64,000 nucleotides of DNA, from contig CAJMPW010000001.1 of NCBI GenBank assembly GCA_905215475.1, positions 124,001 through 188,000 on the forward strand. The letters run 5' to 3'. Source of the DNA: CAG-103 sp905215475 (lineage in GTDB: Bacteria > Bacillota > Clostridia > Oscillospirales > Oscillospiraceae). The position numbers were made by a program, and so were the translations under genes. Under the pieces are notes generated by a model. That model was given only the letters and a program-made list of their open reading frames with translations, was not told the DNA's origin and ran no database searches. The first letter of the stretch is position 1. Each line of letters opens with the position of its first letter. Below, in pieces: positions 1 to 8,119 of this stretch.

Positions 1-131
1 TATCATATCATTATACCCGAACGGACGATGCTTGGCAATCCCCGCGCGGCAGACCGAAAACGCTGCGAAAGTGCGCCGGGCGTTTGCCCGCATCCGAGCG
101 GGGCATAGGTGCGCGGCATTGTGCAAAAAGG

Positions 132-160
132 TTGCAAAATCGGAGCGGGACTGCTATAAT
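132..160 (+). promoter_or_regulatory. Promoter of hypB
   Basis: TTGCAA (132-137), a 17-nt spacer and TATAAT (155-160) preceded by an extended -10 TGC. It lies 43 nt before the hypB start and matches the housekeeping sigma consensus closely. Upstream bases 1-131 hold no gene I can support. Confidence 0.8.
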
Positions 161-202
161 TTTGGCATAGAAAACCCATAGGAATTTCTGGAGGTAATAT
201 AC

Positions 203-871
203 ATGGATTCGTTCCGCGTGCTCGAAATCAAAAAGAGCGTTTTTGAAAACAACGACCGGGAGGCCGACCTGCTGCGCGAAGAGCTCAAGCAGAAGCACAC
301 CTTCCTGCTCAACCTCATGTCCTCGCCCGGCAGCGGCAAGACCACGACCCTCATGGCGACCATCAACGCCCTGAAGGACGATCTGCGCATCGGCGTCATG
401 GAGGCTGACATCGACTCGGACGTCGATGCGGCGACCATCTCCACCAGCGGCGCAAAGGTCATCCAGCTGCACACCGGCGGTATGTGTCATCTCGATGCGG
501 GCATGACGCGTCAGGGTCTCGAGGGGCTCGGCACGGAAAACATCGACCTTGCCATCCTCGAAAACGTCGGCAACCTTGTCTGCCCGGCGGAGTTTGACAC
601 CGGCGCCGTGAAAAACGCCATGATCCTCTCCGTGCCGGAGGGCGACGACAAGCCGCTGAAGTACCCGCTCATGTTCTCGATCTGCGACGTGCTGCTCGTC
701 AACAAGATCGACGTTGCGCCGTACTTCAACTTCAGCCTTGAAAAGTGCATCGAGCGCGTCAAGAAGCTCAACCCGAACATTCAGGTGTTCCCGATCTCCG
801 CGCTCAAGGGCGAGGGTATCGAGCCGTGGACCAACTGGCTGCGCGAGCAGACGAAGGCTTGGAACGCATAA
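203..871 (+). CDS. hypB: Hydrogenase/urease nickel incorporation GTPase HypB
   Basis: A 222-residue SIMIBI-class GTPase that delivers nickel during maturation of [NiFe]-hydrogenase. Seen in the sequence: a P-loop SPGSGKTTT at residues 41-49, the metal-site segment GMCHLDA near residue 95 with adjacent Cys and His, the family stretch ENVGNLVCPA, and an NKID base-recognition motif near residue 155. The histidine-rich N-terminal tail of some HypB proteins is absent, so this is the short form. The start is preceded by TGGAGGT. It has its own promoter and terminator and no other hyp gene lies in the window, so its partners (HypA, hydrogenase subunits) must be upstream of base 1 or elsewhere. The family assignment is firm; the hydrogenase target is inferred. 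Confidence 0.95.
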   Translation: MDSFRVLEIKKSVFENNDREADLLREELKQKHTFLLNLMSSPGSGKTTTLMATINALKDDLRIGVMEADIDSDVDAATISTSGAKVIQLHTGGMCHLDAGMTRQGLEGLGTENIDLAILENVGNLVCPAEFDTGAVKNAMILSVPEGDDKPLKYPLMFSICDVLLVNKIDVAPYFNFSLEKCIERVKKLNPNIQVFPISALKGEGIEPWTNWLREQTKAWNA

Positions 872-887
872 ATATCCGAGATACGAA

Positions 888-919
888 CAGGGACGCTCCC
901 ACGGGAGCGTCCCTGCTTT
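888..919 (+). terminator. Rho-independent terminator after hypB
   Basis: A perfect 12-bp stem (888-899 with 904-915), 4-nt loop, followed by CTTTTCGTTTTT. It sits 17 nt after the hypB stop and may also serve the lysR gene arriving on the other strand. Confidence 0.85.
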
Positions 920-931
920 TCGTTTTTCGGT

Positions 932-1807
932 TCACGGGTGCTTTTGCGCCCAGGTGCGCACGAAGGCGGCAAAGGTGCGCACGAGCGGCTTGTCCTCCGA
1001 TTCCGGCGGGATGGCCATGGCGATCGTGCGCTGCGCCGGTGGGTCGAGCGGGCGCACGACGACGTTGTGGTTATCCGAACGCAGCACGAGCTCGTGCGCG
1101 ATGCAGATGCCCAGCCCGCTCTCGACCATGGAGATCATGGCATAGTCGTCCGCCGTCTGAAAGCGGATGTCGGGGCGCACGTGCGCGGCGTCGAGCACGC
1201 GCAGCGCGTCGCGGTTCGTGCTGTCGACAAGGCTTACGACCGGCTCTGTGCCGAAGGCCGCGATCGGCACGGCGTCCTGCGCTGCGAGCGGATGCCCCGC
1301 CGGCAGCACGGCCAGCAGCCGGTCGCTGCACACGGGCACGATCTCGCCCGGCAGCTCGCTCGGCAGCGACACGAAGCCCATGTCCACCGTGCCGCTGCGC
1401 ACATAGGCGTCGACCTCGGCATACGCCCCGTCGAACAGGCGAAAGCGCGCCTCCGGGTGCTGCGCCTGAAACTCCTTGATCATCGGCGGCAGCCAGTTGA
1501 CCGCGACGCTCTTGAACGTTGCGATGCGGATCGTGCCGCCGGTGCGCTCACGCACCTCCTGAATGCGGTGCTGCAGGTGCGCGTCCGCTGCGCAGACCTG
1601 CTCCACGGCCGGCAGCAGCGCCTTGCCCGCCGGCGTCAGATGCACGCCGCCGCGGTTGCGCACCAGCAGCGGAAAGCCGCAGTCGCGCTCGAGTCCTGCC
1701 AGCAGCTGCGTCAGCGCCGACTGGGACACGCCCAGCTCCCGCGCCGCCGCCGACACGCTCGCGCACGCGACCGTTTTCAGAAATGCCTCGTATTGCCGCA
1801 GTGTCAC
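932..1807 (-). CDS. LysR-family transcriptional regulator
   Basis: About 291 residues. The N-terminal winged helix-turn-helix (roughly residues 3-62) carries the family pattern TLRQYEAFL and LGVSQSALTQLL. The remainder is the two-lobed periplasmic-binding-type effector domain with the usual recognition segment FRLFDGAYAEVDAYV. I place the start at the GTG at 1807, because GGGAGG lies 8 nt before it. An upstream in-frame GTG at 1816 would overlap the Shine-Dalgarno sequence. It is transcribed divergently from the sodium/solute symporter at 2041, so that gene is its most likely target. The effector is unknown. Confidence 0.9.
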   Translation of the reverse strand: MTLRQYEAFLKTVACASVSAAARELGVSQSALTQLLAGLERDCGFPLLVRNRGGVHLTPAGKALLPAVEQVCAADAHLQHRIQEVRERTGGTIRIATFKSVAVNWLPPMIKEFQAQHPEARFRLFDGAYAEVDAYVRSGTVDMGFVSLPSELPGEIVPVCSDRLLAVLPAGHPLAAQDAVPIAAFGTEPVVSLVDSTNRDALRVLDAAHVRPDIRFQTADDYAMISMVESGLGICIAHELVLRSDNHNVVVRPLDPPAQRTIAMAIPPESEDKPLVRTFAAFVRTWAQKHP

Positions 1808-1843
1808 ACACGGCACCTCCCTGTCCGGATTTTTCTCGTTAAA

Positions 1844-1858
1844 ATAAGATTATCTTAT
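1844..1858. promoter_or_regulatory. 15-bp perfect palindrome, probable LysR box
   Basis: ATAAGAT-T-ATCTTAT is a perfect dyad with the T-N11-A form typical of LysR sites. It starts right next to the -10 hexamer of the lysR promoter, at about the transcription start, which suggests autorepression. It lies about 95 nt upstream of the symporter -35. Confidence 0.65.
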
Positions 1859-1886
1859 ATTATACGCGCCGACATCAAAAAGTCAA
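1859..1886 (-). promoter_or_regulatory. Promoter of the lysR gene
   Basis: On the minus strand: TTGACT (1886-1881), 16-nt spacer, TATAAT (1864-1859). The transcription start would fall inside the palindrome at 1844-1858. Confidence 0.75.
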
Positions 1887-1952
1887 GCACAGAAAAAACC
1901 CTTGACGCGGAAAGAAAAATCTCGAATACCGTCTGAAAAACGAAAGTAATTG

Positions 1953-1981
1953 TTGACACGGCGGCGAATATGGCGTATCAT
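1953..1981 (+). promoter_or_regulatory. Promoter of the putP-type symporter
   Basis: A consensus TTGACA (1953-1958), 17-nt spacer and TATCAT (1976-1981), about 60 nt before the coding start. It lies in the divergent lysR-putP gap. Confidence 0.8.
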
Positions 1982-2040
1982 ACATCCATATTGTTCCGCC
2001 GGAAATCATATAAGGTTTCCTAATGAAAGGGGTAAAAATT

Positions 2041-3528
2041 ATGGGCACTGCTTCGAGCGGTGAATGGATTGCCATTCTGCTTTACTTTGCGCTGGTCATC
2101 GGCGTCGGTGTGTATTTCTTCTTCCGGGATCGCAAGGTAGAGGGTGAAAAAGAGTATTTCCTCGGTGGCCGCAGCATGGGCGGCTGGGTCGCGGCGCTGT
2201 CTGCCGGTGCGTCGGATATGAGCGCGTGGGTGCTCATGGGTCTGCCCGGCTCGATCTATCTGTACGGCATCGGCAAGGTGTGGATCGCCGTCGGTCTGGT
2301 CATCGGCACGATCTGCGCGTGGGTGTTTGTCGCGCCGCGTCTGCGCCGGTATTCCATCCGCGCGAACGATTCGATCACGATTCCGCAGTTTCTCACCAAT
2401 CGCTTCCAGTCGAAAAACAAGGGCCTGCAGATCATCTCGGCGATCGTGTTCGTCGTGGTCTACTGCATTTACAGCGCCTCGAGCATCTCGGCCTGCGGCA
2501 CGCTGTTCAACACCGTCACGGGCATGAGCGCCAAGACGGCCATGATCATCGCCACGGCCATCATCCTCGTGTACGTGTTTCTCGGCGGCTTCAACGCCGT
2601 GTGCTGGACGGACTTTTTCCAGGGTATGCTCATGCTTGCCGCGCTCATGCTCACGCCGATCCTTGCGCTGTTCGCCATGAAAGGTGCAGACTTTGTCGCG
2701 CCGATCATGGCCGTGCCGGAAAACTACTTTAACCCCCTCTCCGGCGGCGGCTTCAACTGGAAGAGTATGTCGGATATCCTCTCCGGTCTCGGCTGGGGTC
2801 TGGGCTACTTCGGCATGCCGCACATCCTTGTGCGCTATCTGTCCATCAAGTCCGAGCATGAGATGCGCAAGAGCCAGATCATCGGCTGCAGTTGGATCGT
2901 GCTCATTCTGGCCATGTCCGCGGTCGTCGGTCTGATCGGCCGTCAGTTCCTCGGCGAGATCGACAACGAGAACCTCGTCTTTGTGCACATGGTGCGCCGC
3001 CTGTTCCCGGCGTTCATCTCCGGCGTGCTCCTCTCGGCCATTCTGGCCGCGGCCATGAGCACGGCCGACTCTCAGCTGCTCGCGAGCAGCAGCGCCTTCG
3101 CCTCCGATATCTATAAGCCGGTCATCCGCAAGGATGCCACCGACCATGAGATGCAGTGGGCGGGCCGTGTCATCGTCATGCTCATCTCCGTCGTTGCGTT
3201 CTTCATCGCTGCCAGCCCGAACTGCGGCGGCATCATGGCGCTCGTCGAGTGCGCATGGGCGGGCTTCGGCTCTGCATTCGGTCCGGTTATCCTGCTCTCG
3301 CTCTACTGGCGCCGCCTGACGTACTCCGGCGCGATCGCGGGCGTGTGCGTTGGCTTCGTGGTCGACGCCGTGTGGTATGCGTTCCTGTCCTCGAGCACCG
3401 GCCTGTATGAGATCATCCCCGGCTTCCTGTGCGGTCTGATCGCGGCGGTCATCGTGTCGCTGTGCAGCAAGGCTCCGTCGAAGGAGGTCACGGATCTGTT
3501 CGACCGCGCCTTCGAACCCACGGACTGA
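2041..3528 (+). CDS. putP: Sodium/proline-type symporter (SSS family)
   Basis: A 495-residue inner-membrane transporter of the solute:sodium symporter family, most like PutP. About 12-13 hydrophobic segments run the length of the protein. Characteristic stretches are YFLGGRSMGGW near the N-terminus, the SAGASDMSAWVLMG segment of the sodium-binding helix, and AAAMSTADSQLLASSSAF in the conserved late helix. I chose ATG 2041 because AAAGGGG sits 8 nt upstream; an in-frame ATG at 2023 lacks this. It is monocistronic, with its own promoter and terminator, and divergent from lysR, so LysR control by substrate availability is likely. Proline is the best-guess substrate, but pantothenate or other solutes cannot be excluded. 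Confidence 0.9.
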   Translation: MGTASSGEWIAILLYFALVIGVGVYFFFRDRKVEGEKEYFLGGRSMGGWVAALSAGASDMSAWVLMGLPGSIYLYGIGKVWIAVGLVIGTICAWVFVAPRLRRYSIRANDSITIPQFLTNRFQSKNKGLQIISAIVFVVVYCIYSASSISACGTLFNTVTGMSAKTAMIIATAIILVYVFLGGFNAVCWTDFFQGMLMLAALMLTPILALFAMKGADFVAPIMAVPENYFNPLSGGGFNWKSMSDILSGLGWGLGYFGMPHILVRYLSIKSEHEMRKSQIIGCSWIVLILAMSAVVGLIGRQFLGEIDNENLVFVHMVRRLFPAFISGVLLSAILAAAMSTADSQLLASSSAFASDIYKPVIRKDATDHEMQWAGRVIVMLISVVAFFIAASPNCGGIMALVECAWAGFGSAFGPVILLSLYWRRLTYSGAIAGVCVGFVVDAVWYAFLSSSTGLYEIIPGFLCGLIAAVIVSLCSKAPSKEVTDLFDRAFEPTD

Positions 3529-3546
3529 ACAAAGTGTGCGTATAAA

Positions 3547-3577
3547 AATCGTCCCTCGTCAGAGGGACGATTTTTTC
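3547..3577 (+). terminator. Terminator after putP
   Basis: An 11-bp stem (3547-3557 with 3562-3572), GTCA loop, then TTTTT. It begins 18 nt after the stop codon. Confidence 0.85.
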
Positions 3578-3607
3578 ACATTTTCTGCAAAATATCCCGC
3601 GCGGCGC

Positions 3608-3640
3608 TTGACAGCGGGGCAGGGAGTCTGTATCATCGAA
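3608..3640 (+). promoter_or_regulatory. Promoter of the marR-ABC operon with a dyad at the -10
   Basis: TTGACA (3608-3613), 17-nt spacer, TATCAT (3631-3636). The -10 is one half of an imperfect dyad TATCAT-CGA-ATGGTA (3631-3645), well placed as a MarR operator. The autoregulatory role is inferred. Confidence 0.7.
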
Positions 3641-3711
3641 TGGTAATAGGGAACGGTGTTAGTCAAAAATGCCGCCTGTCCGGTACTGCCGGGGAAACGG
3701 AGCGATATCCT

Positions 3712-4167
3712 ATGGATTTTTTTGAACAGATCGCGCGCGAGCAGGTGCGCGCCATGATCCTCAACAACGCGCGTCGCGAGGATCTCAGTCAGGTGTTTTC
3801 GCAGGGCGAGATGCGTCTGCTCGGCTGCCTGCACGCCGGGGCGGACGGCCGCACGGCGGGGGAGCTGAGCACGCTGCTCGAGCTGAGCACGGCGCGCATC
3901 GCGGCCATGCTCAATAATCTTGAGCGCAAGGGTGCGATCACCCGCGCCCGTGACGAGGTGGACCGCCGCCGCGTCGTCGTGCACCTGACCGCACAGGGAC
4001 GTGAGGAGGTGCAGACGTCGTATGACGCCGCGGTCGTGTGCCTTGCGGAGGTGTACCGCCGCATGGGTGAGGACGACACGCGCACGCTGCTGCGCCTGAG
4101 TGAGCGCGCGGGCGAGATCGCCCAGCAGATCTATGAGGAGCGGAAGGGGGACGCGCCATGCGGGTGA
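3712..4167 (+). CDS. MarR-family transcriptional regulator
   Basis: A 151-residue winged-helix regulator. The middle holds the DNA-binding part (STLLELSTARIAAMLNNLERKG) and the wing with DEVDRRRVVVHLT, the usual D-x-R-basic signature of MarR proteins. Long helices at both ends would form the dimer interface. ATG 3712 is preferred because GGAG lies 9 nt before it; an upstream in-frame start at 3640 would sit inside the promoter. The 3' end overlaps the next gene by 10 nt, so the two are translationally coupled. MarR genes ahead of paired ABC exporters usually repress them and respond to toxic compounds; that role is inferred here. Confidence 0.9.
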   Translation: MDFFEQIAREQVRAMILNNARREDLSQVFSQGEMRLLGCLHAGADGRTAGELSTLLELSTARIAAMLNNLERKGAITRARDEVDRRRVVVHLTAQGREEVQTSYDAAVVCLAEVYRRMGEDDTRTLLRLSERAGEIAQQIYEERKGDAPCG

Positions 4168-6281
4168 TGAAATACCTGCGCGGGCACATCCCGTCCGTGG
4201 TGCTGATCGTGCTGCTGCTCGTGGCACAGTCGTTTTGCGAGCTGTCGCTGCCGGCGTACACGAGCCGCATCGTGGACACCGGCATTCAGGGCGGCGGCAT
4301 CGAATCGGCCACGCCGCTCGCGCTCACGGATAAGACCATGGACGGCGTGCGCCTGTTTTTGTCCGACGAGGACGCGCAGACGGTCAGCGCCGCCTACACA
4401 TATGATAACGGCGTCTGGACGCTGAATGATACGGCGCAGCAGCCGGAGCTGGAGTCTGTTTTCATCCGGCCGCTGGTCATGTATGCGCGCCTGTCGGAGC
4501 AGGGGGCGAACACCGTGCTCGCCCTGCGCAAGCAGATGCAGGGCGGACTCATCTCGCGCGAGCAGATCCTTGCGCGCGGTGAAGCCGCGCTCGACGGCAT
4601 GGGCGTGCTCACGGACGGCGTCCTGCGCAGCGCAGCCGTGCAGTTTCTCAAGACGGAGTACGCCGTTGCGGGGCTGAATGTCGACCACATCCGCACGAGC
4701 TATCTGCTGCGCACCGGCGGGCGGATGCTCCTGCTCACGCTCGGCATGATCGCGGCGGCGGTGCTCTGCAGCTATGTCGGCGCGAAGATGTCGGCCGCCA
4801 TCGGGCGCGACCTGCGCGCGCGGGTGTTCCGGAAGGTACTCTCGTTCTCCTCCGCCGAGATGGACAAGTTCTCCACGGCTTCGCTCATCACGCGCAGCAC
4901 CAACGATGTCACGCAGATCCAGGCGGTGTGCGTGATGCTCGTGCGCATCGTGCTCTATGCGCCGATCATCGGTCTCGGCGGTGTCGTCATGGTCGCGCGC
5001 ACAAAGACCGGGCTCGGCTGGGTCATCGCGCTGGCTGTCGCGGCGATGCTGCTGCTCGTGGGCGTGCTGATGAAGGTCGCCATGCCGCAGTTTCGCGCCA
5101 TGCAGCAGCGTGTGGACGATGTCAACCTCGTCAGCCGCGAGGTCCTGACCGGTCTGCCGGTCATCCGCGCCTTCCACCGCGAGCAGCATGAGCAGGTGCG
5201 CTTCGACACCGCGAGCGCCGCGCTCATGAACACGCAGCTGTTCGTCAACCGCACCATGGCGTTCATGGGACCGGTCATGACGCTCATCATGTACGGCGTC
5301 ACGGTCATGATCGAGTGGTTCGGCGCCAAGAGCATCAACGCCGGTCATATGCAGATCGGCGACATGATCGCCTTTTCGACCTACGCGTCGATGATCATCA
5401 TGGCCTTTATGATGATCACGATCGTCGCGGTGATGCTGCCGCGTGCGGAGGTCTCGGCGGCGCGCGTGGATGAGATCCTGCGCACGCGCCCGAGCGTGCG
5501 CGCCCCGCGCAGTGCCGAGCCCGCACCCACGGACGCCACCGTCACGTTCGAGCACGTGTCGTTTCGCTATCCCGGCGCGGAGGACGATGTGCTGCATGAC
5601 GTGAGCTTCACGGCGCGCCCCGGTCAGGTCACGGCCATTGTCGGCTCGACCGGCTGCGGCAAGTCAACGCTTTTGAACCTCATCCCGCGCTTTTACGATG
5701 CGACCGGCGGCACGGTCAGCATCGGCGGCGTGGATGTGCGCCGGATGCAGCCGGCGGAGCTGCGCGCCATGCTCGGCTATGTGCCGCAAAAGGGCGTGCT
5801 CTTCACGGGCGATATCCTCTCAAACCTCGAATTCGCCGGCGATGTCTCGGAGGCGGACGCCATCCGCGCCGCCGCCACCGCGCAGGCTGAGGATTTCATC
5901 TGGTCGCGGCCGCAGCATTTCCTCACGCCGGTGGCGCAGGGCGGGTCGAACGTCTCCGGCGGACAGCGGCAGCGCCTGTCGATCGCGCGCGCCATCGCCA
6001 AGCACCCGCAGGTGTATCTGTTTGACGACAGCTTTTCCGCGCTCGACTATCAGACCGACGCCGCGCTGCGGCAGGCCCTGGCCAAGCAGACGCACGACGC
6101 GACGGTGCTCATCGTGGCGCAGCGCCTGAGCACGATCCTGCACGCGGATCAGATCCTCGTGCTCGACGGCGGGCGCATCGTCGGCTGCGGCACACACAGC
6201 GATCTGCTGCGCAGCTGTGAAACCTACCGCGAGATCGCGCTCAGCCAGCTCAGCGCCGCGGAACTCGGACAGGAGGGCTGA
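4158..6281 (+). CDS. ABC exporter half-transporter, degenerate-site subunit
   Basis: A 707-residue type IV ABC exporter subunit: membrane domain (residues 1-450) fused to an ATPase domain. About 140 residues are inserted between TM1 (10-30) and TM2 (from about 180), probably an extracytoplasmic domain. In the ATPase domain, Walker A is GSTGCGKS (near 495), the signature is an intact VSGGQ (near 599), and Walker B reads LFDDSFSALD. The catalytic glutamate is therefore replaced by aspartate. The next gene encodes a partner with the reverse pattern, so the two form a heterodimer with one active and one degenerate site. The likely role is drug or lipid efflux. It is co-transcribed with the MarR gene and ends 2 nt before the partner gene. 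Confidence 0.93.
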   Translation: MRVMKYLRGHIPSVVLIVLLLVAQSFCELSLPAYTSRIVDTGIQGGGIESATPLALTDKTMDGVRLFLSDEDAQTVSAAYTYDNGVWTLNDTAQQPELESVFIRPLVMYARLSEQGANTVLALRKQMQGGLISREQILARGEAALDGMGVLTDGVLRSAAVQFLKTEYAVAGLNVDHIRTSYLLRTGGRMLLLTLGMIAAAVLCSYVGAKMSAAIGRDLRARVFRKVLSFSSAEMDKFSTASLITRSTNDVTQIQAVCVMLVRIVLYAPIIGLGGVVMVARTKTGLGWVIALAVAAMLLLVGVLMKVAMPQFRAMQQRVDDVNLVSREVLTGLPVIRAFHREQHEQVRFDTASAALMNTQLFVNRTMAFMGPVMTLIMYGVTVMIEWFGAKSINAGHMQIGDMIAFSTYASMIIMAFMMITIVAVMLPRAEVSAARVDEILRTRPSVRAPRSAEPAPTDATVTFEHVSFRYPGAEDDVLHDVSFTARPGQVTAIVGSTGCGKSTLLNLIPRFYDATGGTVSIGGVDVRRMQPAELRAMLGYVPQKGVLFTGDILSNLEFAGDVSEADAIRAAATAQAEDFIWSRPQHFLTPVAQGGSNVSGGQRQRLSIARAIAKHPQVYLFDDSFSALDYQTDAALRQALAKQTHDATVLIVAQRLSTILHADQILVLDGGRIVGCGTHSDLLRSCETYREIALSQLSAAELGQEG

Positions 6282-6283
6282 CG

Positions 6284-8098
6284 ATGGCGGGACACAGACA
6301 CGGACCGGGCCGCATCCCGGAAAAACCGAAAAATTTCAAGGGCACGCTCCGAAAGCTCCTGCACTGCCTCGGGGAGCATCGCTTCGCGCTGGCGCTGGTG
6401 CTCGTGCTCGCGCTGGCGAGCACGGCGTTCGGCATCGTCGGACCGAAGATCCTCTCGACGGCGACGACGGAGCTGGCCACCGGTCTCGGGCGCAAGCTCT
6501 CGGGGCTCGGCGGCATCGACTTCGGCAAGATCGGAAAGATCCTGCTGACGGTGCTCGCGCTCTACCTTGTCAGCGCCGCGTGCAGCTTCTTCCAGTCGTG
6601 GATCCTTGCGGGCGTCACGCAGAAGCTCGCCTACCGTCTGCGCGGGGAGATCAGCGCGAAGATCCACCGGATGCCCATGCGCTACTTTGAGCGCGGCACC
6701 GTCGGCGACGTGCTCTCGCGCATCACGAACGATGTGGACACCATGTCCTCCGGCATGGCGCAGTCGGTCACGCAGCTGGTCACGAACGTCACGCTGCTCA
6801 TCGGCGTGCTGGTTATGATGCTGCGCATCAGCTGGCTCATGACGCTCATCGCGCTCATCGTCCTGCCGGTCACGGGCGTGCTCACGAGCCGCATCGTCAA
6901 GCGCAGCCAGCGCTATTTCGTCGCGCAGCAGAAAAATCTCGGCGCGATCAACGGCAAGGTCGAGGAGACGTATGCCGGGCACAGCGTCGTGTGCGCGTTC
7001 AACCGCGAGGCGGCGACGCAAAAGGAGTTTGACGCCATCAACGCGCGGCTCTACCGCTCGGCGTGGAAGAGTCAGTTCTTGTCCGGGCTCATGATGCCGG
7101 TGACGACGTTTGTCAGCAAGCTCGGCTACGTATGCGTGGTCGTGCTCGGCGGGTCGCTCGCCGCGCACGGCACGATCACGATCGGCGACATTCAGGCGTT
7201 CATCAGCTATATGGCAAGCTTTACGCAGCCGATCACGCAGCTGGCCCAGATCAGCACGCAGCTGCAGACCATGGCGGCCGCGGCCGAGCGCGTGTTCGAC
7301 TTCCTTGCCGAGGCGGAGGAGCCCGCCGATCCCGCGCTGCCCGCCCCGGCGGAGCATATCCGCGGCGACGTGTCGTTCCGCCACGTGCGCTTCGGCTATG
7401 ATCCCGAGCAGCCGGTCATCCGCGACTGGAGCTGCGACGTGCCCGCCGGCAGAACGGTCGCCATCGTCGGCCCGACCGGCGCCGGCAAGACCACGATGGT
7501 CAAGCTGCTCATGCGCTTTTACGATGTGGATGCCGGCGCGATCCTCGTCGATGGGCGCGACGTGCGCGATTATGCGCGCGGCGACCTGCGCCGCGCCTTC
7601 GGCATGGTGCTGCAGGACACGTGGCTGTTTAAGGGCACGATCCTGGAAAACATCCGCTACGGCCGCCCGGACGCGACCGATGCTGAGGTCATCGCGGCGG
7701 CCAAGGCCGCGCGCGCTGATGCCTTCATCCGCACGCTGCCCGGCGGCTATCAGATGGAGCTCAACGAGGACGCGACGAACGTCTCGCAGGGACAAAAGCA
7801 GCTGCTGACCATTGCGCGCGCCGTGCTGGCGAACGCCCCCATCCTCATCCTCGACGAGGCGACGAGCTCGGTCGACACCCGCACCGAGCAGCTCATTCAG
7901 GAGGCGATGGATCACCTCATGCGCGGGCGCACGAGCTTTGTCATCGCGCACCGCCTGAGCACCATCCGCAATGCCGACTGCATTCTGGTCATGCGCGGCG
8001 GCAGCATCGTCGAGCAGGGCACGCACGCGGAGCTGCTCGCGCGCGGCGGGGTTTACGCGGCGCTCTACAACAGTCAGTTTGAGGACGTGGTCGCATAA
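6284..8098 (+). CDS. ABC exporter half-transporter, catalytic subunit
   Basis: A 604-residue membrane-ATPase fusion and partner of the preceding gene. Six transmembrane segments occupy roughly residues 25-330. Walker A is GPTGAGKT (near 395), the signature is altered to VSQGQKQ (near 500), and Walker B is the normal ILILDEATSSVD with catalytic glutamate (near 522). Its Walker motifs pair with the intact signature of the first subunit to make the hydrolytic site; its weak signature completes the degenerate site. A GGAGG lies directly upstream inside the end of the previous gene. The substrate is unknown; MarR linkage favours antimicrobial or xenobiotic efflux. Confidence 0.93.
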   Translation: MAGHRHGPGRIPEKPKNFKGTLRKLLHCLGEHRFALALVLVLALASTAFGIVGPKILSTATTELATGLGRKLSGLGGIDFGKIGKILLTVLALYLVSAACSFFQSWILAGVTQKLAYRLRGEISAKIHRMPMRYFERGTVGDVLSRITNDVDTMSSGMAQSVTQLVTNVTLLIGVLVMMLRISWLMTLIALIVLPVTGVLTSRIVKRSQRYFVAQQKNLGAINGKVEETYAGHSVVCAFNREAATQKEFDAINARLYRSAWKSQFLSGLMMPVTTFVSKLGYVCVVVLGGSLAAHGTITIGDIQAFISYMASFTQPITQLAQISTQLQTMAAAAERVFDFLAEAEEPADPALPAPAEHIRGDVSFRHVRFGYDPEQPVIRDWSCDVPAGRTVAIVGPTGAGKTTMVKLLMRFYDVDAGAILVDGRDVRDYARGDLRRAFGMVLQDTWLFKGTILENIRYGRPDATDAEVIAAAKAARADAFIRTLPGGYQMELNEDATNVSQGQKQLLTIARAVLANAPILILDEATSSVDTRTEQLIQEAMDHLMRGRTSFVIAHRLSTIRNADCILVMRGGSIVEQGTHAELLARGGVYAALYNSQFEDVVA

Positions 8099-8119
8099 GG
8101 TGAGACCGCAAAACCGATG

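Noticed and set aside
3640..3711. Upstream start of the MarR gene at 3640
   Set aside because: It would begin inside the -10/dyad region and encodes non-family residues; ATG 3712 has a proper ribosome site.
4131..5597. Long antisense open frame over the ABC gene (488 codons)
   Set aside because: It is a mirror of the real gene in GC-rich DNA, with His/Arg/Asp-rich low-complexity translation and no ribosome site. The same applies to other long antisense frames such as 6224-8026 and 14469-17723.
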